Below are positions 10,304 through 19,595 of a DNA stretch of 64,000 nucleotides, in pieces. The translations under genes were made by a program, and so were the position numbers. This stretch comes from Cronobacter malonaticus LMG 23826 (GTDB taxonomy: Bacteria; Pseudomonadota; Gammaproteobacteria; Enterobacterales; Enterobacteriaceae), in NCBI RefSeq assembly GCF_001277215.2, contig NZ_CP013940.1:2790001-2854000 (forward strand), given 5' to 3'. Within the stretch, counting starts at the first letter, position 1; every line of letters starts with the position of its first letter. The notes below the pieces were generated by a model that saw nothing but the letters and a program-made list of their open reading frames with translations, did not search any database and was not told the DNA's origin.

Positions 10304-11020
10304 TTACGCGCTGCGCTGCAACAACATCGACTTAATGTGGCCGATGGCGCGCGTCGGGTTTAACCCTTTCGGACAGACGCTCACGCAGTTCATGATGCTA
10401 TGGCAACGGAACACGCTGAACGCATCGCTCAGGCCATCCAGGCGCGCGTTGGTTTCGGTATCGCGGCTGTCGATAAGGAAACGGTACGCCGCCAGCAGGC
10501 CTGCCGGGCCGATGAACTTGTCCGGGTTCCACCAGAACGACGGGCACGACGTGGAGCAGCAGGCGCACAGAATGCACTCATACAGCCCGTCGAGCTTCTC
10601 GCGCTGCTCCGGCATCTGCAAATGTTCGCGCGCCGGCGGATTCTGCCCATTATTCAACAAGTAAGGTTTAATCTTCTCATATTGGGCGTAGAACTGTCCC
10701 ATGTCCACTACCAGGTCGCGGATAACCGGCAGGCCAGGCAACGGACGGATAACGATTTTCTGCTTGCCCGCGCCCAGGCTTGAGACCGGCGTAATACAGG
10801 CGAGGCCGTTTTTGCCGTTCATGTTCAGGCCATCGGAGCCACAGACGCCTTCGCGGCAGGAGCGACGGAAAGAGAGGCTCGGATCCTTCTCTTTCAGCAG
10901 CATCAGGGCGTCGAGCAGCATCATGTCGCGCCCTTCTTCCTGCTCCAGGGTGTAATCCTGCATGCGCGGCGCGTCGTCGACATCCGGGTTATAGCGATAA
11001 ATGGAAAACTCGAGTTTCAT
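10304..11020 (-). CDS. sdhB: Succinate dehydrogenase iron-sulfur subunit
   Basis: SdhB passes electrons from the FAD of SdhA to ubiquinone. From the ATG at 11018-11020 the product is 238 residues (MKLEFSIYRYNPDVDD), the family length. A GTG one codon earlier is in frame but is not needed. Three cluster motifs are clear: CREGVCGSDG with a later Cys ([2Fe-2S]), CILCACCSTSCP ([4Fe-4S]) and CHSIMNCVSVCPKGLNP ([3Fe-4S]). It follows sdhA by 15 bases as last gene of sdhCDAB. Confidence 0.97.
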   Translation of the reverse strand: MKLEFSIYRYNPDVDDAPRMQDYTLEQEEGRDMMLLDALMLLKEKDPSLSFRRSCREGVCGSDGLNMNGKNGLACITPVSSLGAGKQKIVIRPLPGLPVIRDLVVDMGQFYAQYEKIKPYLLNNGQNPPAREHLQMPEQREKLDGLYECILCACCSTSCPSFWWNPDKFIGPAGLLAAYRFLIDSRDTETNARLDGLSDAFSVFRCHSIMNCVSVCPKGLNPTRAIGHIKSMLLQRSA

Positions 11021-11035
11021 CACATTGCTCCGCTC

Positions 11036-12802
11036 TTAATAAGTACGCACTTTCGGCGGGAAAGCCGGGCGCAGCTTAGGCTGCATATTCACTTCGCGAC
11101 GCGTCATGCTCTCGGTTTGCGGCAAATAGAGGCTGTGGCACAGCCAGTTTTCGTCGTCGCGGTCCGGGTAGTCGAAGCGGCTGTGCGCGCCACGGCTCTC
11201 GGTACGGAAGTTCGCCGATACGGCGGTGGCGTAAGCGGTTTCCATCAGGTTATCCAGCTCCAGACACTCAACGCGCTGGGTGTTGAACTCGCTGGAGGTA
11301 TCGTCCAGACGGGCGTTTTTCAGGCGCTCGCGGATAGCTTTCAGCTGCTCAAGCCCTTTGGCCATCGCGTCGCCTTCGCGGAATACCGAGAAGTTATGCT
11401 GCATACATTCCTGCAGCGCTTTGCGGATTTCGACCGGATCTTCGCCGCTGCGGTTGTTGTTCCAGCGGTTGAGGCGCTCCAGCGAGAACTCCACGTCGGA
11501 GTCGCTGGCGTCGCGAAGCTGGCCCTGCTCGGCGATGGATTCCTGCAAATGCAGGCCCGCCGCGCGGCCGAACACCACAAGGTCAAGCAGCGAGTTGCCG
11601 CCCAGACGGTTCGCACCGTGTACGGATACGCAGGCGATTTCGCCGACCGCGAACAGGCCCGGGATCACCACGTCTTCGCCCTTCTCGTTCACGGTCAGCG
11701 CCTGGCCGGTCACTTTGGTCGGAATACCGCCCATCATATAGTGGCAGGTCGGGATAACCGGGATCGGCTCTTTGACCGGGTCAACGTGAGCAAAGGTACG
11801 GGAGAGTTCCAGGATGCCCGGCAGGCGGGATTCCAGCACTTCTTTACCGAGATGGTCGAGCTTCAGCTTGGCGTGCGGGCCCCACGGACCGTCGCAGCCG
11901 CGGCCTTCGCGGATTTCAATCATGATAGAGCGCGCAACGACGTCGCGGCCCGCCAGATCTTTCGCGTTCGGCGCGTAACGCTCCATAAAGCGCTCGCCAT
12001 GTTTGTTGAGCAGGTAGCCGCCTTCGCCGCGGCACCCTTCGGTGACGAGTACGCCCGCGCCGGCGATGCCGGTCGGATGGAACTGCCACATTTCCATGTC
12101 CTGCACCGGCACGCCAGCGCGCAGCGCCATGCCGACACCGTCGCCGGTGTTAATGTGGGCGTTGGTGGTAGACTGATAAATACGGCCTGCGCCGCCGGTC
12201 GCCAGCACGGTCGCGCGGGCTTTAAAGTAGACCACTTCGCCGGTTTCGATGCACAGTGCGGTGCAACCCACCACCGCGCCATCCTGGTTTTTCACCAGAT
12301 CCAGCGCATACCACTCAGAGAAAATGGTGGTGTGGTTTTTCAGGTTCTGCTGATAGAGCGTATGCAGCAGCGCGTGACCGGTACGGTCCGCCGCCGCCGC
12401 GGTGCGCGCGGCCTGCTCGCCGCCGAAGTTTTTCGACTGGCCGCCGAACGGGCGCTGATAAATACGGCCGTCATCAAGACGGGAGAACGGCAGCCCCATG
12501 TGCTCAAGCTCCAGAATCGCTTCCGGGCCGGTTTTACACATATATTCAATCGCGTCCTGGTCGCCGATATAGTCGGAACCTTTTACCGTGTCATACATGT
12601 GCCATTCCCAGTTATCTTCATGGGAATTGCCAAGCGCAACGGTAATGCCGCCCTGGGCGGAGACGGTGTGAGAACGGGTCGGGAACACCTTGGAAAGCAG
12701 CGCACAGGTCTGGCCGCTCTGGGAAATCTGCAGCGCCGCGCGCATACCTGCGCCGCCTGCGCCAATAACAACGGCATCAAATTCTCTGACTGGCAAATTC
12801 AT
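11036..12802 (-). CDS. sdhA: Succinate dehydrogenase flavoprotein subunit
   Basis: The catalytic subunit oxidises succinate to fumarate with covalently bound FAD on the cytoplasmic face of the inner membrane. The 588-residue length is typical. The Rossmann motif [15 protein letters not shown] is near residue 10, the FAD-linking His is in [10 protein letters not shown] near residue 45, and [11 protein letters not shown] and the active-site arginine region are present. The start codon directly abuts the sdhD stop, so translation is coupled. Confidence 0.98.
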   Translation of the reverse strand: MNLPVREFDAVVIGAGGAGMRAALQISQSGQTCALLSKVFPTRSHTVSAQGGITVALGNSHEDNWEWHMYDTVKGSDYIGDQDAIEYMCKTGPEAILELEHMGLPFSRLDDGRIYQRPFGGQSKNFGGEQAARTAAAADRTGHALLHTLYQQNLKNHTTIFSEWYALDLVKNQDGAVVGCTALCIETGEVVYFKARATVLATGGAGRIYQSTTNAHINTGDGVGMALRAGVPVQDMEMWQFHPTGIAGAGVLVTEGCRGEGGYLLNKHGERFMERYAPNAKDLAGRDVVARSIMIEIREGRGCDGPWGPHAKLKLDHLGKEVLESRLPGILELSRTFAHVDPVKEPIPVIPTCHYMMGGIPTKVTGQALTVNEKGEDVVIPGLFAVGEIACVSVHGANRLGGNSLLDLVVFGRAAGLHLQESIAEQGQLRDASDSDVEFSLERLNRWNNNRSGEDPVEIRKALQECMQHNFSVFREGDAMAKGLEQLKAIRERLKNARLDDTSSEFNTQRVECLELDNLMETAYATAVSANFRTESRGAHSRFDYPDRDDENWLCHSLYLPQTESMTRREVNMQPKLRPAFPPKVRTY

Positions 12803-13150
12803 TTACACACCCCACACCACAACAAATCCATAAATCACGTAAACCACCAGCGCGACAACAATCGCGAGCTGCAAAAACAGACGCAGCGCCAGATGTTTTA
12901 CGTAGTCGGTCAGCACCTGCCACATCCCAATCCAGGTATGGACGAGAATCGAAATCAGGGTCAGCAGGGTGAACACTTTGGTGAAGGTGGATGAGAAGAA
13001 ACCAGTCCAGACTTCCCAGGTCAGGTCGCCGTTCATCGCGAAGAAACCGATCATATAAATGATATACAGCGTCATTACGATGGAGGTGGCGCGAACCAGG
13101 ATGAAGTCATGTACGCCGTTGCGTCCTAATGCGGAGGCGTTGCTTACCAT
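12803..13150 (-). CDS. sdhD: Succinate dehydrogenase membrane anchor subunit D
   Basis: One of the two small anchors that bind haem b and ubiquinone. The 115 residues contain three hydrophobic helices and the conserved [20 protein letters not shown] region. The length equals that of E. coli SdhD. The gene overlaps sdhC by seven bases and abuts sdhA. Confidence 0.96.
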   Translation of the reverse strand: MVSNASALGRNGVHDFILVRATSIVMTLYIIYMIGFFAMNGDLTWEVWTGFFSSTFTKVFTLLTLISILVHTWIGMWQVLTDYVKHLALRLFLQLAIVVALVVYVIYGFVVVWGV

Positions 13151-13533
13151 ACGAGGACTCCTGCGAGAATTGAAAGCACGACAGTGATAATAAAAGCGAA
13201 CTTAGCGGAGCGTTGGCCTGCTGCGAAGGTTTCTTCAAGATAGCCGAAATCCATCAGCATGTGGCGAACGCCGCCAACAACGTGGTAAGCCAGCGCTGTC
13301 AGAATGCCCCACAGGATGAATTTAACGAAGAAGCTGTCCATGATGTTGGACGCAGTCAGAAAGCCTTCTTGAGACGAGAGAGAGAGTCCTAACAACCACA
13401 GCAGAATGCCGACGGCGACAAAGGTAATCACGCCGGAAACGCGGTGGAGGATAGAAGCAATCGCGGTGACAGGAAACCGGATCGTTGTCAGATCCAGGTT
13501 GACAGGTCGTTGTTTATTCACCTTTTTTATCAT
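13144..13533 (-). CDS. sdhC: Succinate dehydrogenase cytochrome b556 subunit C
   Basis: The second membrane anchor, with three transmembrane helices and the haem ligand in the [15 protein letters not shown] region (about residues 81-95). The start [15 protein letters not shown] at 13533 gives 129 residues, equal to E. coli SdhC; the four extra in-frame codons upstream have no family support. It is first gene of sdhCDAB and is preceded by a strong candidate promoter at 13707-13735. In E. coli its leader is a target of the RyhB and Spot 42 sRNAs; that is known of the family and not tested here. Confidence 0.96.
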   Translation of the reverse strand: MIKKVNKQRPVNLDLTTIRFPVTAIASILHRVSGVITFVAVGILLWLLGLSLSSQEGFLTASNIMDSFFVKFILWGILTALAYHVVGGVRHMLMDFGYLEETFAAGQRSAKFAFIITVVLSILAGVLVW

Positions 13534-13706
13534 GAATGCGCCCACATGCTGTTCTTATTGTGTCCTTCCTCCGGTCTGCAGGCGGGTCAAGCAGCGTCAT
13601 TTTTCTATAACTCCGCGTCATGCAAAATCACCGCTTCCAAAGGCTGCATGACGCGTTACTACGCTGGGTGGCTCGCGGTTGCAAGGTGTTCCGGAGACCT
13701 GGCGGC

Positions 13707-13735
13707 AGTATAGGATGTTCACAATATCATTACAA
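13707..13735 (-). promoter_or_regulatory. sdhC promoter
   Basis: On the minus strand TTGTAA and TATACT are exactly 17 bases apart, about 170 bases upstream of sdhC. The arrangement is the same as I recall for the E. coli sdhC promoter. Confidence 0.75.
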
Positions 13736-13771
13736 TTAACCTACAAATTCTTTAGCCGCTTTTGGTCGGAA

Positions 13772-13789
13772 CAGTGACCAGGATCACGA
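13772..13789. promoter_or_regulatory. CRP-like site between sdhC and gltA
   Basis: GTGA-CCAGGA-TCAC is a perfect inverted repeat with the six-base spacing of CRP sites (consensus TGTGA-N6-TCACA). It lies about 45-60 bases upstream of the sdhC -35, a sensible activating position. Confidence 0.5.
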
Positions 13790-13845
13790 TAACAACATTA
13801 TTTTAAATTTTAATCATCTGATTTGACAAATGTTAAACAAATTAG

Positions 13846-13875
13846 TTACAAACATCACCAGGAAATGCATATAAT
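13846..13875 (+). promoter_or_regulatory. gltA distal promoter (P2-like)
   Basis: TTACAA and a perfect TATAAT are separated by 18 bases, about 310 bases upstream of gltA. The surrounding ACATCACCAGGAAATGCATATAAT resembles the upstream E. coli gltA promoter. Confidence 0.55.
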
Positions 13876-13936
13876 TCGCAAAAGTTATGGGGTCATGCTT
13901 TCACCTGACAATAAGTTATGTAACAGTGTGCCAGTA

Positions 13937-13965
13937 TTGACCGCAGTAATTTAGCCCGGTATTAG
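13937..13965 (+). promoter_or_regulatory. gltA proximal promoter (P1-like)
   Basis: TTGACC and TATTAG are 17 bases apart, about 220 bases before the gltA ATG. These two hexamers and their spacing are also what I recall upstream of E. coli gltA. The long leader between here and the start codon holds no credible gene. Confidence 0.55.
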
Positions 13966-14185
13966 TGATAAACAGGTTTGACAAATACTGACGGCTAACA
14001 CCCTGATTTACTGTTGTTTCACCCAGGTTTGAATGGTTGCCTGCAAGCCGCCCATCGCTCTGTACCCTGGTTTCCCCTCTGAAACAGAGCTGCGCGCCAC
14101 ACAACAAACTGGCAACTGTCCCCTGCTGGCTGGAGGTAAATCGGCGGTTAACCGTCGCAAGCAACAGGCGCTAAGGAGACCGTAA

Positions 14186-15472
14186 ATGGCTGATAAAAAA
14201 GCAAACCTAACCTATAACGGTGATGGTGCTATTGAACTGGATGTGCTAAAAGGCACGCTCGGTCAGGATGTAATCGATATCCGTAGTCTTGGTTCTAAAG
14301 GTGTTTTCACGTTCGACCCCGGCTTTACTTCCACCGCATCCTGCGAGTCCAAAATCACCTTTATTGATGGTGACGAAGGTATCCTGCTGCACCGCGGTTT
14401 CCCTATCGATCAGTTAGCCACCGAATCTAACTATCTCGAAGTATGTTACATCCTGCTCTACGGCGAGAAGCCGACCCAGGAGCAGTATGACGAATTCAGA
14501 ACCACCGTCACCCGCCACACCATGATCCATGAGCAGATCACGCGCCTGTTCCACGGTTTCCGTCGCGACTCGCATCCGATGGCGGTACTGTGCGGTGTGA
14601 CCGGCGCGCTGGCGGCGTTCTATCACGACTCGCTGGACGTCAATAACCCGCGTCACCGTGAAATCGCGGCATTCCGTCTGCTCTCCAAGATGCCAACGGT
14701 TGCAGCGATGTGTTACAAATATTCGATCGGTCAGCCGTTTGTTTATCCGCGTAACGATCTCTCCTACTCCGGCAACTTCCTGAATATGATGTTCTCCACC
14801 CCGTGCGAGCCTTACGAGGTCAACCCGGTACTGGAGCGCGCAATGGATCGCATTCTGATCCTGCACGCAGATCATGAGCAGAACGCATCAACCTCTACCG
14901 TACGTACCGCAGGCTCCTCCGGCGCGAACCCGTTCGCGTGTATCGCCGCGGGCATCGCCTCCCTGTGGGGACCGGCGCACGGCGGCGCTAACGAAGCCGC
15001 ACTCAAGATGCTGGAAGAGATCAGCACCGTTGAGCACATTCCGGAATTCGTGCGCCGCGCGAAAGACAAAAACGACTCTTTCCGCCTGATGGGCTTCGGT
15101 CATCGCGTTTATAAAAACTATGACCCGCGCGCCACCGTAATGCGCGAAACCTGCCACGAAGTGCTGAAAGAGCTGGGCACCAAAGACGATCTGCTGGAAG
15201 TGGCGATGGAGCTGGAAAACATCGCGCTGAACGACCCGTATTTCATCGAGAAGAAACTCTACCCGAACGTGGATTTCTACTCCGGCATCATCCTGAAAGC
15301 GATGGGCATTCCGTCTTCCATGTTTACCGTTATCTTCGCGATGGCGCGTACCGTAGGCTGGATTGCACACTGGAACGAGATGCACAGCGAAGGCATGAAG
15401 ATCGCGCGTCCGCGTCAGCTGTACACCGGCTACGAGCAGCGTGATTTCAAATCTGACCTGACCAAACGTTAA
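14186..15472 (+). CDS. gltA: Citrate synthase (type II, NADH-sensitive)
   Basis: Condenses acetyl-CoA and oxaloacetate to citrate, the entry step of the TCA cycle. The 428 residues match the large Gram-negative form, which is hexameric and inhibited by NADH. Active-site histidines lie in GPAHGGAN (about 264) and [14 protein letters not shown] (about 305), and the catalytic Asp follows in PNVDFYSG. A good ribosome site (CTAAGGAGACC) precedes the ATG. It is transcribed away from sdhCDAB and ends at a strong terminator. Confidence 0.99.
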   Translation: MADKKANLTYNGDGAIELDVLKGTLGQDVIDIRSLGSKGVFTFDPGFTSTASCESKITFIDGDEGILLHRGFPIDQLATESNYLEVCYILLYGEKPTQEQYDEFRTTVTRHTMIHEQITRLFHGFRRDSHPMAVLCGVTGALAAFYHDSLDVNNPRHREIAAFRLLSKMPTVAAMCYKYSIGQPFVYPRNDLSYSGNFLNMMFSTPCEPYEVNPVLERAMDRILILHADHEQNASTSTVRTAGSSGANPFACIAAGIASLWGPAHGGANEAALKMLEEISTVEHIPEFVRRAKDKNDSFRLMGFGHRVYKNYDPRATVMRETCHEVLKELGTKDDLLEVAMELENIALNDPYFIEKKLYPNVDFYSGIILKAMGIPSSMFTVIFAMARTVGWIAHWNEMHSEGMKIARPRQLYTGYEQRDFKSDLTKR

Positions 15473-15497
15473 TTTGACGCTGCGGTTAATCTGAAAA

Positions 15498-15521
15498 ACG
15501 CGCCTTCGGGCGCGTTTTTTT
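15498..15521 (+). terminator. gltA terminator
   Basis: ACGCGCC-TTCG-GGCGCGT stem-loop followed by seven T, 25 bases after the gltA stop. Confidence 0.93.
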
Positions 15522-15540
15522 ATGGGCGTTTTGGCAGCTC

Positions 15541-15710
15541 GGCGGGTGCGTTGCGCTAAAGCGCCATGGGAAAATCTGGTGGGTGCGCTGCGCTTACCCA
15601 CCCTACACCGAACAACCGTTTTTGTATTTAACGTAGGGCGGGTAAGCGAAGCGCACCCGCCACAACCCATCTATGTTTCACGTAGGGCGGGTAAGCAACG
15701 CGCACCCGCC
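15541..15710. repeat. Cluster of GTAG-type REP-like repeats
   Basis: Two direct copies of GTAGGGCGGGTAAGC followed by a GC core and GCACCCGCC lie at 15633-15661 and 15682-15710. One inverted copy lies at 15578-15606, and a decayed relative at 15541-15565. Each folds as a GGCGGGT/ACCCGCC hairpin preceded by GTAG, the head tetranucleotide of REPs mobilised by REP-associated transposases. The cluster lies between the convergent gltA and nei ends. Confidence 0.75.
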
Positions 15711-15732
15711 ATTTCCCTGGCCCACGCATCCC

Positions 15733-16524
15733 CTACGCCTGACACCCCGGACACCAGTAAAACGGCCGTGACGACAGCGTCGTCTTCTCGATAATTCCCC
15801 CGCAGCGGCGGCATTTCTTCCCGGCGCGGTGAAACACCTCGAAGCGAAACAGCGCGCCGTGATGCTTATTCTCATCCACCGTCCCGCGCGTTTCATAAGA
15901 CAGCCGGGGGATCTCAAGACACGCGCTGGCGAGCGCATCAAGCTGCGTATTACTCAACTCTATTGCCTTGTGGCGCGGGGCAAGCTGCGCCTGCCAGAGG
16001 ATCTCCACACGCAGATAATTGCCAAGCCCCGCGAGAAACGCCTGGTCCAGCAGCAGCCCGCTGAACTGACGGCGGTGAAAGCGCGGGCTCAGGAGCCGTT
16101 CTTTCACCTGCTCCACTGTCAGCGACATATCCAGCACGTCCGGCCCGACGCGCTGCAAAAACGCGTGCGCCGCCACGCCGTCGGCATCCAGCATCTCGAT
16201 TTCCGAGGCGCTGTAAAGCAGCACCGCGGCGTCTTCGGTTTCGAGCCGCACGCGCAGGCTTCGCGTCGTTTGCGGCGTTTCGCCCGCCTTCACCACACGC
16301 CAGACGCCATACAGCTGGTTGTGGCTGTAGAGCGTCAGCCCACACGAGAAATGCGTCAGCAGCGCCTTGCCGCGGGTTTCAAAACGCTCGACCCGCGCGC
16401 CGGTCAGTTGCGCTTCAAACGGTTTTAATTCAGGAAACGCAAACCAGACGTGGGTCAGCGGTTTGCCCGCGACTGCTGCTTCAAGCTTGTCCGCCGCGCG
16501 GCGGATCTCCGGTCCTTCCGGCAT
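15733..16524 (-). CDS. nei: Endonuclease VIII (DNA glycosylase/AP lyase)
   Basis: Removes oxidised pyrimidines from DNA and nicks the resulting abasic site. The 263 residues equal E. coli Nei. The N-terminal catalytic [14 protein letters not shown] (Pro and Glu nucleophile/acid after Met removal), the H2TH region ([16 protein letters not shown]) and the C-terminal zinc finger (CRRCG...WCPGC) are complete. It lies downstream of the DUF2891 gene in the same direction with a 106-base gap. Confidence 0.97.
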   Translation of the reverse strand: MPEGPEIRRAADKLEAAVAGKPLTHVWFAFPELKPFEAQLTGARVERFETRGKALLTHFSCGLTLYSHNQLYGVWRVVKAGETPQTTRSLRVRLETEDAAVLLYSASEIEMLDADGVAAHAFLQRVGPDVLDMSLTVEQVKERLLSPRFHRRQFSGLLLDQAFLAGLGNYLRVEILWQAQLAPRHKAIELSNTQLDALASACLEIPRLSYETRGTVDENKHHGALFRFEVFHRAGKKCRRCGGIIEKTTLSSRPFYWCPGCQA

Positions 16525-16630
16525 CGTTCATCCTTTTCAGGTTACTTACGCATTAAAACATCAGGATAAACTGTAGCAGCAGGCGCCGGGAGAAAAAGAC
16601 AACTGCCGCAAAAAAGCGACGGTTAACGGG

Positions 16631-17626
16631 TTACTCCAGCGCCAGCAGCGCGAAGCTTGCCAGCCAGTGGCCGCCGCTGTAGTGGCTGCCGACCACATGC
16701 TCAACGCTTGCCGCGAGATGGCGCTGCACCGCCCCCTGCAGCGCCGTCTGCGCAGGGTGTTCTTCCGGGAGCGCCGCGGCGATATGCTTCATGCACCAGG
16801 CGCGGCTCAGGTTAAGCCCGTCGAGGTGGGCGATTTTCGGGTCGGCGCGATCGCTCACCACCGCCGGGTGCATCAGCGCCGCCACGTTGCCGATATCCGG
16901 CAGATACGCGTCAAACCAGGCCGGGAAATTGTCCGCCGTTTTACTCATCAGCAGCGCTTCGGTGAGCGCGCCGGAGAGATACTCATCGCCGCCCGGCTCG
17001 TAGTGCGCCGGGTAGTCGGTATCGGCCTGATAAAAGCGCGTCGTCGCGTCAGTGATGGCGCGCTCAAGCGTCTCATCACCAAGCGCGCGGGCGTAATCCA
17101 GCCCGAGGGCGAGCGCAAACGCCGTGTTGTAATGGGTGCCGACGCGAATCGGGTACGTCAGCTTGCTGAGGTAATCGATAAGGCGCGTGCGGATATCCTG
17201 GGTCAGCGGCTCCAGCATTTCATGCCAGCGCGCGGCCTGCGGCAGGTCAGATTCGTGAAGCTCCTGCGCGAGCGCCAGCAGCCAGCCGTAGCCATACGGG
17301 CGCTCAAACGAGGCGCGGAATGGCGCGGTGAAATACGCCACTTCGCGCGCCACATTCGCAGGCGTGATGTGTTCATCGAACAGCGCGACAATCTCTTCGC
17401 GGCACGACAGCGTCGGGTAGCGGCGCAGGCAGCGCAGCAGCAGCCAGTAACCGTGCACCGCCGAATGCCAGTCAAAGCAGCCGTAGAAAATCGGGTGCAG
17501 TTCGCGCGGCGGCAGCGCGTCGGCGTCATCATTCATCAGATGCATGATGTGGTTCGGATACTCCTGGCGCAGATAGGTCAGGGGCATCCGGGCAAAGGCG
17601 TCGGCCTGGGGTTGTGTCAGTGTCAT
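16631..17626 (-). CDS. DUF2891 family protein, possible metabolic enzyme
   Basis: A 331-residue soluble protein with no signal peptide or membrane segment. It matches my memory of the DUF2891 family, whose function is unknown to me. Conserved-looking blocks rich in His, Asp, Tyr and Trp recur through its length: YGCFDWHSAVHGYW, RPYGYGWLL, RVGTHYNTAFAL, HYEPGGDEYLS, HLDGLNLSRAWC and HYSGGHWLASFAL. This looks like a helical-barrel enzyme active site rather than a structural protein. It follows the DUF969-DUF979 membrane pair by 19 bases and is presumably co-transcribed. A role in metabolising the imported compound is inference only. Confidence 0.8.
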   Translation of the reverse strand: MTLTQPQADAFARMPLTYLRQEYPNHIMHLMNDDADALPPRELHPIFYGCFDWHSAVHGYWLLLRCLRRYPTLSCREEIVALFDEHITPANVAREVAYFTAPFRASFERPYGYGWLLALAQELHESDLPQAARWHEMLEPLTQDIRTRLIDYLSKLTYPIRVGTHYNTAFALALGLDYARALGDETLERAITDATTRFYQADTDYPAHYEPGGDEYLSGALTEALLMSKTADNFPAWFDAYLPDIGNVAALMHPAVVSDRADPKIAHLDGLNLSRAWCMKHIAAALPEEHPAQTALQGAVQRHLAASVEHVVGSHYSGGHWLASFALLALE

Positions 17627-17645
17627 AACAGCTCCTTAGTGGGCC

Positions 17646-18632
17646 TTAGCGAAATACGATGAAATACATCAGGAAAACGTTCACCAACAGCAGCGTCAGC
17701 GCCGTCGGGATCTGAATTTTTATCACCTGATATTTGTCTTTCAGCTCCAGCAGCGCGGCGGGAACGATATTGAAATTCGCCGCCATCGGCGTCATCAGCG
17801 TGCCGCAGTAGCCCGCGTACATGCCGATGGCCAGCAGCGGTGCCGGGTCGCCGTGGTGATGGTTAATCAACAGCGGCAGCGCGATGCCCGCGCTCAGCAC
17901 CGGGAACGCCGCAAACGCGTTACCCATAATCATCGTGAACAGCGCCATGCCGATGCAGTAGATAACCACCAGCATAAAGCGATTTTCCGGGTCGACGAAC
18001 AGGCTCACCACGCGCTGCACCGCCGTGCCGGTATCGGCGGCGACAAACACCCCGCCGAGCATCGCCAGCATCTGCGGCAGGATCACCGCCCAGCCGATGG
18101 TATCCACCAGACGGCGCGACTGGCGAATCGCATGCAGCGGCGTGCCGTGCGTGAGCCACCAGCCCACCAGCAGCGCCGCGACACACGCCACGCACAGCGC
18201 GGCGAGCGTCAGCTGTTTTTGATCCAGCAGGAACACACCGCCCACCGAGACGCCCTTCATAAACAGCGTGCCAATCACCGTCACCACCGGGATCAGCAGC
18301 GCCGGCAGAAACAGCCAGTTGCCCAGACGCTGGGACGACGCCTCGCGCTCCTCCTCGGTGGACATTTTATAGTGCCCCTTCCCGACCAGCCCAAAGCCCG
18401 CCAGCAGCGCGATAACAATCACCGCGCCGCCGATAATGCGGTAGGCCAGCGAGCGGCCCAGTTCCTGCACCAGCAGATCGCCGAAAAGAAAAATCCCGCC
18501 GAACAGGAACCAGAACAGCGCGGTGGTAAAGCGTTTCGGATTACCACGATCGCGAAGCGTCATCACCACCAGCAGCATGACGATAAAACCAATCAGGTAG
18601 TAGACGCGGTTAATGGTCAGCAACGTACTCAT
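17646..18632 (-). CDS. DUF979 membrane protein, putative transporter subunit
   Basis: A 328-residue polytopic inner-membrane protein with about nine hydrophobic segments and a conserved-looking GMYAGYCGTLMTPMAANF stretch near the C-terminus, typical of DUF979. The start used is MSTLLTINRVYYLIG at 18632, because its ATG overlaps the DUF969 stop as ATGA; the longer open frame upstream is inside DUF969 and out of character. DUF969 and DUF979 are usually adjacent and are thought to form a two-part permease. The neighbouring pxp genes suggest 5-oxoproline or pyroglutamyl compounds as substrate (inference). Confidence 0.85.
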   Translation of the reverse strand: MSTLLTINRVYYLIGFIVMLLVVMTLRDRGNPKRFTTALFWFLFGGIFLFGDLLVQELGRSLAYRIIGGAVIVIALLAGFGLVGKGHYKMSTEEEREASSQRLGNWLFLPALLIPVVTVIGTLFMKGVSVGGVFLLDQKQLTLAALCVACVAALLVGWWLTHGTPLHAIRQSRRLVDTIGWAVILPQMLAMLGGVFVAADTGTAVQRVVSLFVDPENRFMLVVIYCIGMALFTMIMGNAFAAFPVLSAGIALPLLINHHHGDPAPLLAIGMYAGYCGTLMTPMAANFNIVPAALLELKDKYQVIKIQIPTALTLLLVNVFLMYFIVFR

Positions 18633-19351
18633 TGCGCGGCCTCCTGATTGCCCTGCTCTGCGCGCCAGGCCAACACCTCGCGGCGAATGCTGGCGTCTAA
18701 GCGCAGCAGGCGCGCCATATGGATAATCAGAGCCGCAATCGCGGTCGGAATGGCCCACAGGCCGATATGCAGCGGCTCAATGCCAGGAATGCCGTTCTCT
18801 TTCAGGAACGCGTCAATCAGCAGTACCGCGCCGAAGGCGATGAAAATATCTTCACCGAAAAACACCGCGATATTGTCGCAGGCGGCAGCGTGGGCTTTAA
18901 TTTTGTCGCGGATGTGCGCAGGCAGCTCGCCATATTCATTAAGCGCCGCGCCTTCCGCCATGGGTGCCAGCAACGGGCGCACGGTCTGGGCGTGGCCGCC
19001 AAGCGACATCAGCCCGAGCGCCGCGGTGCCTTCACGCACCACGAAATAGAGCATCAGAATACGCGCCGAGGTGGCGCTGGCGATTTTCGCCACCCATGCC
19101 TGGGCGCGCTCTTTCAGGCCGTAATACTCCAGCAGGCCAATGACCGGCAGGATCAGAATGAAAGTCGCGAGCGAGCGGCTGTTGACGAACTTTTCACCGA
19201 AGGTTTCCAGCAGCATGCCGAAATCCATGCCGACGGTAAGCCCGGTCGTCAGCCCGGCGACCACCACCACCAGCAGTGGGTTAAAACGCAGCGCGAAACC
19301 GATAACCACCACCGGAATACCGATGAGCGGCAACAGAGAGGAACCGTCCAT
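18629..19351 (-). CDS. DUF969 membrane protein, putative transporter subunit
   Basis: A 240-residue hydrophobic protein beginning MDGSSLLPLIGIPVVVIGF, with about five or six membrane segments and a polar stretch around residues 105-165 (REGTAALGLMSLGGHAQTVR, DNIAVFFGEDIFIAFGAVLL). It is first gene of the leftward DUF969-DUF979-DUF2891 unit and is coupled to DUF979 by an ATGA overlap. A MarR-like regulator is divergent across 244 bases. The pairing with DUF979 implies a two-component permease; the substrate is unproven. Confidence 0.85.
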   Translation of the reverse strand: MDGSSLLPLIGIPVVVIGFALRFNPLLVVVVAGLTTGLTVGMDFGMLLETFGEKFVNSRSLATFILILPVIGLLEYYGLKERAQAWVAKIASATSARILMLYFVVREGTAALGLMSLGGHAQTVRPLLAPMAEGAALNEYGELPAHIRDKIKAHAAACDNIAVFFGEDIFIAFGAVLLIDAFLKENGIPGIEPLHIGLWAIPTAIAALIIHMARLLRLDASIRREVLAWRAEQGNQEAAQ

Positions 19352-19523
19352 ACATTGTTACCCTTTCCAAAGTGAGCGTTGCACGCCGAAGGCTATTCTG
19401 CTCCTTCGCCAGTGGCGAAGCGTGGGCATTGCGGCGAACGTTGTTGTGTGAGAGGCGCTGTGAACGTGCAGAACCTGACCGAAAAGCTATATCTGAACGG
19501 TGAAATTATGTAAACAATTTATC

Positions 19524-19540
19524 AATAAAATGTTTTTATT
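19524..19540. promoter_or_regulatory. Palindrome in divergent promoter region, candidate operator
   Basis: AATAAAA-TGT-TTTTATT is a perfect palindrome with seven-base arms, located 55 bases before the MarR-like gene and about 170 bases from DUF969. Small winged-helix regulators often bind such sites next to their own gene. No proof of binding. Confidence 0.35.
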
Positions 19541-19595
19541 TTGTCGGTGACGTTTTATAGTTTTTGCCAATACCCCCAAAAGCGTAAGGGACGCC

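Noticed and set aside
11117..12994. 625-codon open frame on the plus strand
   Set aside because: It lies wholly antisense to sdhA and sdhD. High-GC codon bias keeps the opposite frame free of stops, and the product is Arg/His/Gln/Ala-rich with no recognisable domain.
18633..18758. N-terminal extension of the DUF979 protein
   Set aside because: The extra residues are polar, Arg-rich and lie within DUF969. The ATGA overlap start gives a hydrophobic N-terminus as expected for the family.
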